Shown piece after piece: positions 27,100 through 35,817 of a DNA stretch of 64,000 nt. The stretch's first letter is position 1. The number at the start of each line of letters is the position of its first letter. Source of the stretch: an uncultured Alphaproteobacteria bacterium (lineage in GTDB: Bacteria > Pseudomonadota > Alphaproteobacteria > Puniceispirillales > UBA1172). The stretch covers positions 1 to 64,000 of the forward strand of contig CALFYS010000064.1 of assembly GCA_937952245.1 (NCBI GenBank), written 5' to 3'. The translations under genes and the position numbers were made by a program. The notes beneath the pieces are model-generated. The model was not told where the DNA came from, made no database searches, and worked only from the letters and a program-made list of their open reading frames with translations.

Positions 27100-28272
27100 C
27101 TATGCACTCCGATAAAGTTTGGTCATGACAAATTCTTTATGGCCAAGGGCTTCAGCGGCGGTCAAACGACCATTGGCGGTGCGGCGGATATTTTCAATCA
27201 GCGCATCACCCGCTTCGTCAATTGTCATCTCACGGCGCAGAACACCGGAAACATCAACATCAACGTGTTCACCCATGGTGCGGACTGTCCGCGGATTGCC
27301 TGTGATCTTAATCACCGGAACAATCGGGTTGCCCACAACATTGCCCTGACCTGTTGGGAATGTATGCACAACATACCCCGCGGCGGCCATCAGCGTGACA
27401 CATTCCGCGGCGGCAGATGAGGTATCCATGAAGTACAGACCCGCGCCTTTTTCAGGAGCTTCCGCAGGACCAAGCGCATCAATATAGGTGCTGGTGCGGC
27501 CAATCTTTTCCAAATTGCCCAAAGCCTTTTCTTCAATCGTGGTCAGACCACCGAGGATATTGCCTTTGGTTGGCTGCGAATCAGACAAGTCCGATGTCTT
27601 GTAAGGCTCGATCACCTCATCCTGATAGGCTTGGAAGATTTTCATAAACTTCTTGCCGGCTTCAGGGGTGGCGGCGCGCGCTTCACAAAGATGTTCAGCA
27701 CCGGTGATTTCTGATGTTTCACCAAACACGCCATAAATGCCTTTGGGCAATAACTTGTCATACATATTGCCAACAGTTGGGCATGATGACAGGCCTGTTG
27801 TCGTATCACTTTCACCACATTTGGTTGAAACCCAAAGTTCAGACATATCGCATTCTTCACGCTGATATTCTGATGTCATATGGACGAATTCCTTCGCTTG
27901 GCGTGATGCCGCGGCGATGGTGTTGATGTCACCGTTCTGTTCGATGGAGAACCCCGCAACAGGCTTGCCTGTCTTGGCGATGCCATCGACGATCACTTGT
28001 GTCCATTCAGGTTCAATCCCGATCACGATACAAGCGGCAACATTAGGGTTAGCGCCTGTCCCGATCATGGTGCGGAAATGCAACTCAAGGTCTTCACCAA
28101 ACTGCAAGCGGCCATAAGAATGGGGCAGCGCCATGGTGCCTTGGATGTTATTGGCAACGGCTTCACAAGCGGCGTTTGAAATATCGTCTACCGGCAGGAT
28201 CGCAACATAGTTACGAACGCCAACACGGCCATTTTCACGGCGATAGCCATGGAATGAATTGTTTGAAGTCAT
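27100..28272 (-). CDS. suyB: (R)-sulfolactate sulfo-lyase, large subunit SuyB
   Basis: The product has 390 residues and resembles the C-terminal catalytic part of altronate dehydratase (UxaA family). The N-terminal HGYRRENGRVGVRNYVAILP and the segment TMIGTGANPNVAACIVIGIEP are the SuyB type. Conserved Cys residues that could bind a metal centre are in VSTKCGESDTTTGLSSCPT. With SuyA it splits (R)-sulfolactate into pyruvate and sulfite. As in characterised systems it is encoded separately from the small SAF-domain subunit, whose gene ends 9 bases upstream. Confidence 0.9.
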   Translation of the reverse strand: MTSNNSFHGYRRENGRVGVRNYVAILPVDDISNAACEAVANNIQGTMALPHSYGRLQFGEDLELHFRTMIGTGANPNVAACIVIGIEPEWTQVIVDGIAKTGKPVAGFSIEQNGDINTIAAASRQAKEFVHMTSEYQREECDMSELWVSTKCGESDTTTGLSSCPTVGNMYDKLLPKGIYGVFGETSEITGAEHLCEARAATPEAGKKFMKIFQAYQDEVIEPYKTSDLSDSQPTKGNILGGLTTIEEKALGNLEKIGRTSTYIDALGPAEAPEKGAGLYFMDTSSAAAECVTLMAAAGYVVHTFPTGQGNVVGNPIVPVIKITGNPRTVRTMGEHVDVDVSGVLRREMTIDEAGDALIENIRRTANGRLTAAEALGHKEFVMTKLYRSA

Positions 28273-28281
28273 GATGGCCTC

Positions 28282-28569
28282 CTACCAGCGCTTGGTTTTC
28301 AGGTTTTGGGTGTGAATATGGTCACCCTTTGATGCGGCGGCAACAACACGGCCAATATCTTGACCATATTTGGTCACGGTATCGCCTTCGGCAAAATCAA
28401 CCAGCGCAACCTTATGGCCAATCGGCACATCATGGTTAACGGTCATTTTGAAGTCTGTGTTGTTTTCGGTCACAACACAAAGCATTTCAGTGCCAGCCTT
28501 CAGATTTTCAACAACCACAACGCCGACATTATCGCCGTCATGATGGACGAGAAGATGCGGTTCGCTCAT
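28282..28569 (-). CDS. suyA: (R)-sulfolactate sulfo-lyase, small subunit SuyA (SAF domain)
   Basis: The product has 95 residues forming a single SAF domain, the small subunit of the lyase. VHHDGDNVGVVVVENLKAG opens the domain, and the conserved GHKVALVDFAEGDTVTKYGQ and GRVVAAASKGDHIHTQN follow. The C-terminus LKTKRW is like that of known SuyA proteins. It is the first gene of the operon suyA-suyB-slcC-comC, whose promoter must lie in the 249-base divergent region shared with the DMT permease at 28819. Confidence 0.9.
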   Translation of the reverse strand: MSEPHLLVHHDGDNVGVVVVENLKAGTEMLCVVTENNTDFKMTVNHDVPIGHKVALVDFAEGDTVTKYGQDIGRVVAAASKGDHIHTQNLKTKRW

Positions 28570-28725
28570 CTCTATATCCTTTCATTTTGAAGATATTTTA
28601 TTTTATTTCATTATTTATAAACATCTTTAAGGCAAACACAAGAAAAGGATTCAAAATAAACCCTGCCGTAAGAATGGGGCTGGTCAGAATAAGATTTTCA
28701 GGCAAAGATGGGAATTAGGGGATGT

Positions 28726-28745
28726 TTATTCATCATTATGAATAA
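28726..28745. promoter_or_regulatory. Perfect palindrome between suyA and a DMT permease, possible operator
   Basis: An 8-bp inverted repeat, TTATTCAT-CATT-ATGAATAA, lies in the 249-base divergent region between suyA and the plus-strand permease, about 75 bases before the permease start. Its position suits joint control of both transcripts. The core ATTCAT-N4-ATGAAT recurs at 49845-49860 upstream of lapA. No regulator gene is nearby. Confidence 0.4.
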
Positions 28746-28818
28746 GATGACCTTATATAAAGCGGTGCTTAAAAAGGTCTTATTGAAGCGTTGTTGAAGA
28801 CGCTGTTGGGGTTTCATC

Positions 28819-29745
28819 ATGTCATCTGGTCACCATACAACCGCCGATACCCTGACGGCTGAAACCATTCGCGGCATGGTGTTGATGGCGATTGCCATGC
28901 TGATCATCCCGGGCATCGATGTTTTTGCCAAATTGCTGACCCCCACGATGTCGGCGGGCCAGATTGTCTGGTTTCGATTCTTTGTTCAGTCGTTATTAAT
29001 CACGCCGTTGATTCTTTATTATAAGTTATGGCAACTGCCGCAAGGGACATTTTGGCTGCAAGTCTCACGCGGGATTTTGCTGGCGGCGGCGACGGTGTTT
29101 TTCTTTGCCGCGTTGCGCGACTTATCCATCGCCCAAGCGATTGCGATTTTCTTTGTTGAACCGCTGATCCTGACCTTATTATCAGCGCTGTTTTTGGGTG
29201 AGGTGATTCGCATCCGCCGCATCATGGCGATTGTCATTGGCTTTATCGGGGCGCTGATTATCATCCGCCCAACATTTTTTAATGTCGGGATGCCCGCGCT
29301 TTACCCGGTGGGGGCGGCGTTTTGTTTTGCCCTTTATTTGATGGTCACAAGAAAAATTTCCGCCAAGGTTCATGCTTTGCAAATGCAATGGATGGTGGGG
29401 CTTTCGGCAACAGCGTTTCTGAGCTTATTGTTGTTGTTAGGGGAAGCCACCACCATGGCGGTTTTCCAAGCGTCCTTGCCCCATGGCATCAACATTATTT
29501 GGGTGATTTGCTTGGGTTTGGTGGCGACCGTTGGGCATTTAACCCTTGTCCACGCGCTCAAGAAAGCCCCGGCCTCGGTGCTGGCGCCGTTTCAATATGT
29601 TGAAATTATTGGTGCCACGGTCTTTGGGTATTTGGTGTTTGGGGATGGGCTTGACCTGCCCACCATCATCGGGGTGAGCATCATTATTTCATCAGGGCTG
29701 TATTTGTTTTATCGTGAAAATCAATTGCGGAAAAACCAACCATAA
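28819..29745 (+). CDS. DMT-superfamily (EamA) membrane transporter
   Basis: The product has 308 residues with about ten hydrophobic helices in two EamA repeats (for example MVLMAIAMLIIPGIDVFAKL and VGLSATAFLSLLLLLG). The segment LAPFQYVEIIGATVFGYLVF is typical of the C-terminal repeat. It is divergent from suyA across a region with a palindrome, so it may import sulfolactate or export a product, but the family is too broad to name a substrate. It differs clearly in sequence from the other DMT gene at 20379-21254. It is followed after 97 bases by a BMP-type ABC ATPase gene. Confidence 0.85.
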   Translation: MSSGHHTTADTLTAETIRGMVLMAIAMLIIPGIDVFAKLLTPTMSAGQIVWFRFFVQSLLITPLILYYKLWQLPQGTFWLQVSRGILLAAATVFFFAALRDLSIAQAIAIFFVEPLILTLLSALFLGEVIRIRRIMAIVIGFIGALIIIRPTFFNVGMPALYPVGAAFCFALYLMVTRKISAKVHALQMQWMVGLSATAFLSLLLLLGEATTMAVFQASLPHGINIIWVICLGLVATVGHLTLVHALKKAPASVLAPFQYVEIIGATVFGYLVFGDGLDLPTIIGVSIIISSGLYLFYRENQLRKNQP

Positions 29746-29842
29746 GTTGATCGAAAGACTAGCATTTGCGCCCCGCAAAGGATAAAGTCACCCCTAACAA
29801 ATAACGCCAGCCACGGCCAATAATCCCTTTGGGTGAGATATA

Positions 29843-31405
29843 ATGACAACGCCTCTTTTGGACGCCCGCGCGATCAGCAAATACTTTGGCGATTTTACCG
29901 CCAATGACGCGGTTGATTTCACCATTGAAAAAGGCACGATCCACGCTTTATTGGGGGAAAACGGCGCGGGCAAATCAACTTTTGTCAAAATGCTCTACGG
30001 TGTTTTATCCCCTGACCAAGGTCAGTTTTATTGGGATGGTGCGCCGGTTCAGATCACCTCACCGAAAGCGGCACGCGCCATGGGCATCGCCATGGTGTTT
30101 CAGCATTTCTCGTTATTCCCTGCCCTGACGGTTGCTGAAAATATCGCGCTGGCGCTGGATGACGCGCCGTCATTGGTGGATTTAAGCCAGCGGATTAATG
30201 ACGCCTCTGAACGTTGGGGTTTGGCGATTGACCCACAGCGTCCTGTCGGCGATCTTTCTGTTGGCGAACAACAGCGGGTTGAAATTCTGCGCTGTCTTCT
30301 GCAAGACCCGAAATTGCTGATCATGGATGAACCGACCTCGGTGTTGACCCCGCAAGAAAGCGAGCGTCTTTTTGATGTTTTGCGGCGATTGGCCAAAGAT
30401 GGATGCGCTGTTCTTTACATCAGCCACAAATTGGATGAAATCATGGCCTTGACCAGCAAAGCCACCATCCTTCGGGGCGGTAAAAATGTTGGCGATGTGA
30501 TCCCTTCCAAAAGCAGCACCCGCGCCATGGCTGAAATGATGGTGGGGGATAAAGTGGATTGGATTGAACGCCGCACCACTGGCTCTGATTTATCGGCTGA
30601 AAAAATCTTCCGCTTATCCGGTCTTAACCGCCCTGTTGAAACCGCTTTTGCCACCCCGCTTCAGGATATTTCTTTTGATGTCCACGCTGGCGAGATTTTG
30701 GGGATCGCGGGGATTTCCGGCAATGGGCAGGAAGAATTGGTGGAAGCCTTGACCGGCGAATGGCTTTCCCCTGATCATCAGCAAATCCTATTCAAAGGCC
30801 AGCCCATTGGCCGCACCTCCCCTGAAGGCCGCCGCCGTTTGGGGATTGAAATGGTTCCCGAAGAACGCAATGGCCATGCCGCCATCCCTGAAATGAGCTT
30901 GATGGAAAACACGTTTTTGACGCATTACAACCGCGTTGATATGGGCGGCGGTCAACAGTCCGGCAAATCGCAATTCACCCGCCATCCTGAATTATGCGCC
31001 GATACCACCGAACAGATTATTAAAGACCATGATGTTCGTACCCCCCATAGCAACCCGATGGCGCGGCAACTTTCCGGCGGTAATTTGCAGAAATTCATCA
31101 TGGGCAGAAGTTTGATCACCAATCCTGAATTGATGATTATCGCCCAGCCGACTTGGGGGGTTGATGTTGGGGCGGCGACGATGATTCGCCATAATATTCT
31201 GGCGCTGGCCGCCAACGGATGCGGGGTTATTCTGATCAGTCAGGATTTGGAAGAAATCTTCAGCCTTTCAACCCGTATCGCGGTGTTAAACGAAGGCCGA
31301 TTGAGCGCGGTTCATGACGCTGTTGAATTGAGCGCCGAGGACGTTGGCTTGTTGATGGGCGGCAAATCAAAAGCATCCGAAAGCCCTAAAGGAGACGTGG
31401 CATGA
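29843..31405 (+). CDS. ABC transporter ATP-binding protein, double-domain (nucleoside/simple sugar type)
   Basis: The product has 520 residues with two ABC domains in tandem, as in ribose RbsA and nucleoside NupA/YufO importers. The first domain has Walker A GENGAGKSTFVKML, the signature LSVGEQQRVEILR and Walker B LLIMDEPTSVLTPQE. In the second domain Walker A is degenerate (GISGNGQEELVEALTG), the signature is LSGGNLQKFIMGR, and Walker B is LMIIAQPTWGVDVGA, with Gln replacing Glu. This asymmetry is normal for the group. It begins a four-gene operon with two permeases and a BMP binding protein, and overlaps the first permease by 4 bp. Confidence 0.92.
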   Translation: MTTPLLDARAISKYFGDFTANDAVDFTIEKGTIHALLGENGAGKSTFVKMLYGVLSPDQGQFYWDGAPVQITSPKAARAMGIAMVFQHFSLFPALTVAENIALALDDAPSLVDLSQRINDASERWGLAIDPQRPVGDLSVGEQQRVEILRCLLQDPKLLIMDEPTSVLTPQESERLFDVLRRLAKDGCAVLYISHKLDEIMALTSKATILRGGKNVGDVIPSKSSTRAMAEMMVGDKVDWIERRTTGSDLSAEKIFRLSGLNRPVETAFATPLQDISFDVHAGEILGIAGISGNGQEELVEALTGEWLSPDHQQILFKGQPIGRTSPEGRRRLGIEMVPEERNGHAAIPEMSLMENTFLTHYNRVDMGGGQQSGKSQFTRHPELCADTTEQIIKDHDVRTPHSNPMARQLSGGNLQKFIMGRSLITNPELMIIAQPTWGVDVGAATMIRHNILALAANGCGVILISQDLEEIFSLSTRIAVLNEGRLSAVHDAVELSAEDVGLLMGGKSKASESPKGDVA

Positions 31406-32487
31406 TCAAATTAACGCCGCGGACAAATCCTTCGCCTTGGCTCACGATACTCAGCCCACTGGTGGCAATTATCGCAACCCTCATCATTGGGGCGTTGATC
31501 TTCACCCTGCTGGGTTATGACGCGGGCGCGTCCCTTTATCAATTCTTTATCTCCCCCCTCAGCCGCCTTGACCGGATCAGCGATTTGGTGGTGAAAGCCT
31601 GCCCCTTGATCATCATTGCTTTGGGGTTGGTGTTTTGTTACCGCGCCAATATTTGGAACATTGGGGCGGAAGGCCAGTTTATTCTTGGGGCATTAGCGGC
31701 GGGGGCGTTTGCCCTGCAATTCCCTGACAGCACATCACCGTTGCTGTTCCCGGGCATGGTGCTGGTGGCGATTATGGCGGGGGCGGCTTGGGCGGCAATC
31801 GCGGCGGTTTGTAAAACCTATTTCAATGCCAATGAAATTTTAGTCACCTTGATGCTGACTTATGTCGCGGCTCTCTTTATTGATGTCATGGTCCGTGGGC
31901 CTCTGCGAGACCCGATGGCTTTCGGCTTTCCTTTAACGCCAATGTACCCTGACGCGGGGTTGATCAGCAAAATGCCAATCCCCGGGCTTGGCTATGTGGG
32001 GCAGTTGCATTACGGCGTGATTATCGCCTTTGTGCTGGCGCCATTGGCGTGGTGGTTGATGCACCGGACATTGCCTGGCTATCAAGTGCGGGTCATCGGC
32101 ACGGCCCCAAGGGCAGGTCGGTTTGCGGGCTTCAGCGCCAATAAAACCACCATTGGCGTGTTGCTGTTCTCTGGCGGCATGGCCGGTCTGGCAGGGATGA
32201 TCGAAGTCTCCGCCAATATTGGCCAGCTGCAACCGAATGTTTCTTTTGGTTATGGCTTCACCGCGATTATCGTGGCGTTTCTGGCGCGGCTCAACCCTTT
32301 GGGGGTGATCATCGCTGGCTTACTGATCGCCATGGCGGAATTGGGCGGGGATAACGCGCAAATGGCCTTAAGCATCCCGAAAGTCGTGACCGGATTGTTT
32401 AAAGGTATTTTGCTGTTCTTCCTGTTGGCAGGGGCAACATTAGAACGTTATAAAATTGAATGGACATCAAGAAAGGCTTCATCATGA
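31402..32487 (+). CDS. ABC transporter permease (BMP/nucleoside type, YufP-like)
   Basis: The product has 361 residues and is a polytopic inner-membrane permease. The family stretch FCYRANIWNIGAEGQFILGALAAG is present near residue 75, followed by NANEILVTLMLTYVAALF. The segment GGMAGLAGMIEVSANIG lies in the C-terminal half. It pairs with the shorter permease encoded directly after it, and the two genes overlap as ATGA. The substrate is probably a nucleoside, purine or related compound, which is the usual ligand of BMP-dependent systems. Confidence 0.9.
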   Translation: MIKLTPRTNPSPWLTILSPLVAIIATLIIGALIFTLLGYDAGASLYQFFISPLSRLDRISDLVVKACPLIIIALGLVFCYRANIWNIGAEGQFILGALAAGAFALQFPDSTSPLLFPGMVLVAIMAGAAWAAIAAVCKTYFNANEILVTLMLTYVAALFIDVMVRGPLRDPMAFGFPLTPMYPDAGLISKMPIPGLGYVGQLHYGVIIAFVLAPLAWWLMHRTLPGYQVRVIGTAPRAGRFAGFSANKTTIGVLLFSGGMAGLAGMIEVSANIGQLQPNVSFGYGFTAIIVAFLARLNPLGVIIAGLLIAMAELGGDNAQMALSIPKVVTGLFKGILLFFLLAGATLERYKIEWTSRKASS

Positions 32488-33395
32488 GCGCGTTATTGCT
32501 GACCATCTTGGCCACGTCCATCCCGTTGCTTTTGGCCGCAACCGGTGAATTGATCGCGGAACGATCTGGGGTTTTAAACCTTGGGGTTGAAGGCATGATG
32601 TTGATGGGGGCGGTCGCCGCTTTGGCGGCGGTGCTTTACACCGGCAATCCTTACAGCGGCATTTTATTTGGCGCGTTGGCGGGGCTGGCGGTGTCGTTGA
32701 TCTTTGCCTTTTTCGCGGTCACGTTGATGACCAATCAAGTGGCGACAGGCTTGGCGCTGACCATTTTTGCGACAGGGTTTTCTGGCCTTGCGGGCGCGCC
32801 ATTGGTGGGGAAGACGGCTGAAAGCCTGCCGACAATTGATATTCCGTTATTGGCGCAATTGCCGTTTATCGGTGAGTTGTTCTTTCAACAAGATTTGCTG
32901 TTTTATCTCGCCTTTGCGTTGATTCTGGCGACGTCTTTATTTTTAAAGAAAAGTCGGGCGGGGATGATTCTCCGTGCCGTGGGGGATCATCACGATTCTG
33001 CCCATGCCCTTGGGTATAGTGTTCAGAAAGTCCGTTGGATGGCGGTGGGTTTTGGCGGGGCTTGCGCGGGTTTGGGCGGGGCGTATATCCCCTTGGTGCT
33101 GACCCCTCATTGGTCCGAAGGCATGACGGCAGGCCGCGGCTGGATTGCGCTGGCGCTTGTTGTCTTTGCGTCATGGATCCCGTATCGCATCGTGATTGGC
33201 GCGTTGATTTTTGGCGGCATCACCATCTTGCAATTGGCAGGGCAAGCCCGTGGTTGGGCCGTGCCATCTCAAGTCTTGTCAATGCTGCCTTATCTTGCCA
33301 CAATATTGGCATTGGTCTTGATGTCGATGCGAAAATCATCGCATCACATAACAGTGCCATTTTGTTTGGGGAAACCGTTTCATCCGGGGAATTAA
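32484..33395 (+). CDS. ABC transporter permease (BMP/nucleoside type, YufQ-like)
   Basis: The product has 303 residues from the ATG at 32484, with AAAGG 8 bases upstream and an ATGA overlap with the previous stop. The hallmark ATGELIAERSGVLNLGVEGMM is at the N-terminus. GLALTIFATGFSGLAG and LRAVGDHHDSAHALGYSV are conserved cytoplasmic or pore segments. It forms the heterodimeric channel with the larger permease. It is followed after about 80 bases by the binding-protein gene. Confidence 0.9.
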   Translation: MSALLLTILATSIPLLLAATGELIAERSGVLNLGVEGMMLMGAVAALAAVLYTGNPYSGILFGALAGLAVSLIFAFFAVTLMTNQVATGLALTIFATGFSGLAGAPLVGKTAESLPTIDIPLLAQLPFIGELFFQQDLLFYLAFALILATSLFLKKSRAGMILRAVGDHHDSAHALGYSVQKVRWMAVGFGGACAGLGGAYIPLVLTPHWSEGMTAGRGWIALALVVFASWIPYRIVIGALIFGGITILQLAGQARGWAVPSQVLSMLPYLATILALVLMSMRKSSHHITVPFCLGKPFHPGN

Positions 33396-33477
33396 TTTCC
33401 CACAGAATTTAACCCGATTGGGGTTGTCATCGCACATAGGGCAAAATCAATATGTGCAAATATCATGGAGAGTGATC

Positions 33478-34575
33478 ATGTTTAAAAAATTAGTAACAGG
33501 CTTAGGCACCATGGCCGTTGCGACCGCAATGAGTGTTTCAATGGCCGCTGCCGAAGCCACAAAAGTTGGGTTTGTCTATTTGACAACTCCAGGCGACCAT
33601 GGCTGGACCTATGCCCATGAGCTGGGCCGCCAGATGGTTGAAAATCATTTCGGTGATGATGTCGAAACAACCTATATTGAAAATGTTCCAGAAGGCCCAG
33701 ATGCGACACGCGTTATCCGTGAATTGGCTCAGCAGGGCAATGAGATTATTTTCACCACATCATTCGGTTACATGGACCCGACACTGAAGGTTTCAAAAGA
33801 ATTTCCGAACGTCAAATTTGAACATATGACCGGCTATAAGCGGACACCAAATATGGCAACAGGGAACATCCGTTTCTATGAAGGCCGTTATGTTCAGGGT
33901 GTTGTTGCTGGCCTGATGACCAAGTCAAACAAGATTGGTTATGTTGGCGCTTATCCGATCTCTGAAGTGATCATGGGCATCAACGCGTTCGCGCAAGGCA
34001 TGCGCTCTGTTAACAGCGACGCGTCTATTTCAGTGATCTGGGCAAACACTTGGTATGATCCGGTGAAAGAAGCGGATGCGGCTAAGGTTCATATCGCGGA
34101 AGGCGCTGATATTCTGGCTCAGCACACAGATTCGCCAGCCATGTTGCAAATCGCTGAAAAGAATGGCGTCCATGGTTTTGGTCAGTCCACCAATATGGAA
34201 GCTTTCGCACCAAGCGCGCAATTGTTTGCCTCTGAAAACAACTGGGGTCCTTATTACGTCAAGCGGATTGAAGCCCTGCGTAATGGCACATGGTCAACCG
34301 GTGAAGGCCCTGATCATTGGGCTGGCAACACTTGGGGCGGTATCGCACAAGATATGCTGGTGCTGTCAGAATTTAAAAATATGCCTGATGATGTTAAAGC
34401 CAAAGCCCAAGAAGCCCTTGATGGCGTTCGTTCTGGCAAGATCAAAATCTTCGCTGGTCCTTTGAAGGATAACACAGGCAAGACCATTATCTCCGCTGGT
34501 GAAGAACTGGACGATGGCGCGCTTTGGGGGATGAACTATTACCTCGAAGGCGTGAATGGTAACATTCCTGGCTAA
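33478..34575 (+). CDS. BMP-family periplasmic substrate-binding lipoprotein/protein
   Basis: The product has 365 residues from the ATG at 33478, which has GGAGAG 8 bases upstream. A signal peptide with a hydrophobic core (LVTGLGTMAVATAMSVSMAAA) ends near residue 23. It shows an Ala-type Sec cleavage site and no lipobox Cys. The mature part is of the basic membrane protein family: KVGFVYLTTPGDHGWTYAHE, then EIIFTTSFGYMDPTLKVSKE and GNIRFYEGRYVQGVVAGLMT. Related proteins bind nucleosides, purines or quorum-type furans; the ligand here is not known. A strong terminator follows. Confidence 0.9.
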   Translation: MFKKLVTGLGTMAVATAMSVSMAAAEATKVGFVYLTTPGDHGWTYAHELGRQMVENHFGDDVETTYIENVPEGPDATRVIRELAQQGNEIIFTTSFGYMDPTLKVSKEFPNVKFEHMTGYKRTPNMATGNIRFYEGRYVQGVVAGLMTKSNKIGYVGAYPISEVIMGINAFAQGMRSVNSDASISVIWANTWYDPVKEADAAKVHIAEGADILAQHTDSPAMLQIAEKNGVHGFGQSTNMEAFAPSAQLFASENNWGPYYVKRIEALRNGTWSTGEGPDHWAGNTWGGIAQDMLVLSEFKNMPDDVKAKAQEALDGVRSGKIKIFAGPLKDNTGKTIISAGEELDDGALWGMNYYLEGVNGNIPG

Positions 34576-34605
34576 ACGTTTTTGGCTAAGCCTATTATTT
34601 TCTGG

Positions 34606-34635
34606 AAAACAGCCCCTTTTTGGGGCTGTTTTTTT
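34606..34635 (+). terminator. Rho-independent terminator after the BMP transporter operon
   Basis: An 11-bp stem (AAAACAGCCCC with GGGGCTGTTTT) around a 5-T loop is followed by a T run. It closes the four-gene transporter operon. Confidence 0.92.
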
Positions 34636-34740
34636 GCCCACAGTTTGCCGATCCCATGGCTTTAATCCCGCCTGTTTATTTTTGCCTCTTTATTTCTCGT
34701 CTTGACTGCTTATATCATAGCCATCAAAGGAGAGTTTTTT

Positions 34741-35214
34741 ATGATTAAAGGGTTACACCATAAAGCCTACCGCTGCCGCAACAGCCATGATACGCGCGCG
34801 TTTTATGAAGATTTTCTCGGCCTGTCTCTTGCCGGCGCGCTTGAGATCACCGAAACCAAAACCGGACGGCAAACAAAAGTGCTGCACAGTTTTTATCAAA
34901 TGGATGATGGGTCCTTCATCGCCTTTTTTGAAGCCCCTGAACGTGATTTTGAATTCAAAGAACAGCATGACTATGACCTGCATCTGGCGCTTGAGGTAAC
35001 CCCTGAACATTTGCGCGAAATGTTTGAAAAAGGCAAAGCTGAAGGGATTGAAACCCGCGGTATTTCTGACCATGGCTTTATTGATTCGATCTATTTCAGA
35101 GACCCCAATGGATATGTCGTGGAATTAACCGCGAAAAAAGAAAACCATGACGATATTGTTTTTGCCAACAACCCGAAAGCACGGGAAATTCTGGACAACT
35201 GGCAATCGGAATAA
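34741..35214 (+). CDS. VOC-superfamily protein (glyoxalase/ring-cleavage dioxygenase-like)
   Basis: The product has 157 residues from the ATG at 34741, which has AAGGAGAG 7 bases upstream. Two beta-alpha-beta-beta-beta units of the vicinal oxygen chelate fold are recognisable. Probable metal ligands are His in KGLHHKAYRC near the start, His in DYDLHLALEV, and Glu in GYVVELTAKKE near the end. IYFRDPNGYVVEL is the common C-terminal signature. The substrate is not predictable. It stands alone between the BMP operon terminator and its own terminator. Confidence 0.85.
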   Translation: MIKGLHHKAYRCRNSHDTRAFYEDFLGLSLAGALEITETKTGRQTKVLHSFYQMDDGSFIAFFEAPERDFEFKEQHDYDLHLALEVTPEHLREMFEKGKAEGIETRGISDHGFIDSIYFRDPNGYVVELTAKKENHDDIVFANNPKAREILDNWQSE

Positions 35215-35254
35215 ACCGAAATTAAACAGCAATAAATCTATTGAGGATCAAAAG

Positions 35255-35282
35255 ATGGGGCGATTATTCGTCCCATTCTTTT
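35255..35282 (+). terminator. Terminator after the VOC gene, shared with the converging gene
   Basis: An 8-bp stem with one G-T pair (ATGGGGCG with CGTCCCAT) and a 6-base loop is followed by TCTTTTTC. It overlaps the last ~20 bases of the minus-strand gene ending at 35264. The opposite strand also shows a short T run, so it may act in both directions. Confidence 0.6.
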
Positions 35283-35575
35283 TCGGAGAATAACATCAAC
35301 CCGCCATGGCCATCGGCGTGGTCTGATTCTGGCCAAGCGCCTTGATCCCAAGGGCCTAAATCATGGTCTTGTGATGAAAAAAACGCTTTTTCCGTGGCTT
35401 CATCAGCAAAACCCCATTTTTCAACCAAAATTGTTTCATCATCTTGTGATGTATAGACACGAAGGCTGATCGCGGTGTTATCTTGATGGGCTTGCGACCA
35501 TTGGGTTAATTTTTCAACCCGAGACATAACGTCTTCTTTGGCTTCAAGCCTTTGAACGATAACTCTTTTTTTCAT
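35264..35575 (-). CDS. Small protein, possibly of the dimeric alpha/beta-barrel (ABM-like) fold
   Basis: The product has 103 residues with a start at ATG 35575. I do not recognise a named family. The pattern RVEKLTQWSQ, then SLRVYTSQDDETILVEKWGF, then ATEKAFFSS resembles antibiotic-biosynthesis-monooxygenase-like domains, in which a beta strand with a WxF/E element is followed by a helix. The C-terminus is Asp/Glu-, Gly- and Trp-rich. It has no signal peptide or membrane segment, so it is probably cytoplasmic. It converges on the VOC gene with a shared hairpin. The fold suggestion is weak. Confidence 0.6.
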   Translation of the reverse strand: MKKRVIVQRLEAKEDVMSRVEKLTQWSQAHQDNTAISLRVYTSQDDETILVEKWGFADEATEKAFFSSQDHDLGPWDQGAWPESDHADGHGGLMLFSEKEWDE

Positions 35576-35817
35576 CTCACACTCTGTTCATACAGCGGCT
35601 TCATTCGGCCAACAAGCAAACACCTCTTGATAAGGCATCAGTATAAGCGGTCTCTTCCAATAGGTAAATTATCACTAAAAACTAATGAATACACCCTTCA
35701 AGGCCAGCAAAATCAAAATACCTAATGAATTTTTTAAAAATTAGAGTATGTTATTTGAGATATTTTATCTAAAATGGTAAAAATATTCGAAGTGAATGAG
35801 TGATAAAAGGGATTGAT

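Noticed and set aside
27100..28569. Altronate or galactarate dehydratase annotation for the two UxaA-family proteins
   Set aside because: The separate small SAF subunit, its C-terminal LKTKRW, the SuyB-type segments and the adjacent slcC and comC genes fit sulfolactate sulfo-lyase much better.
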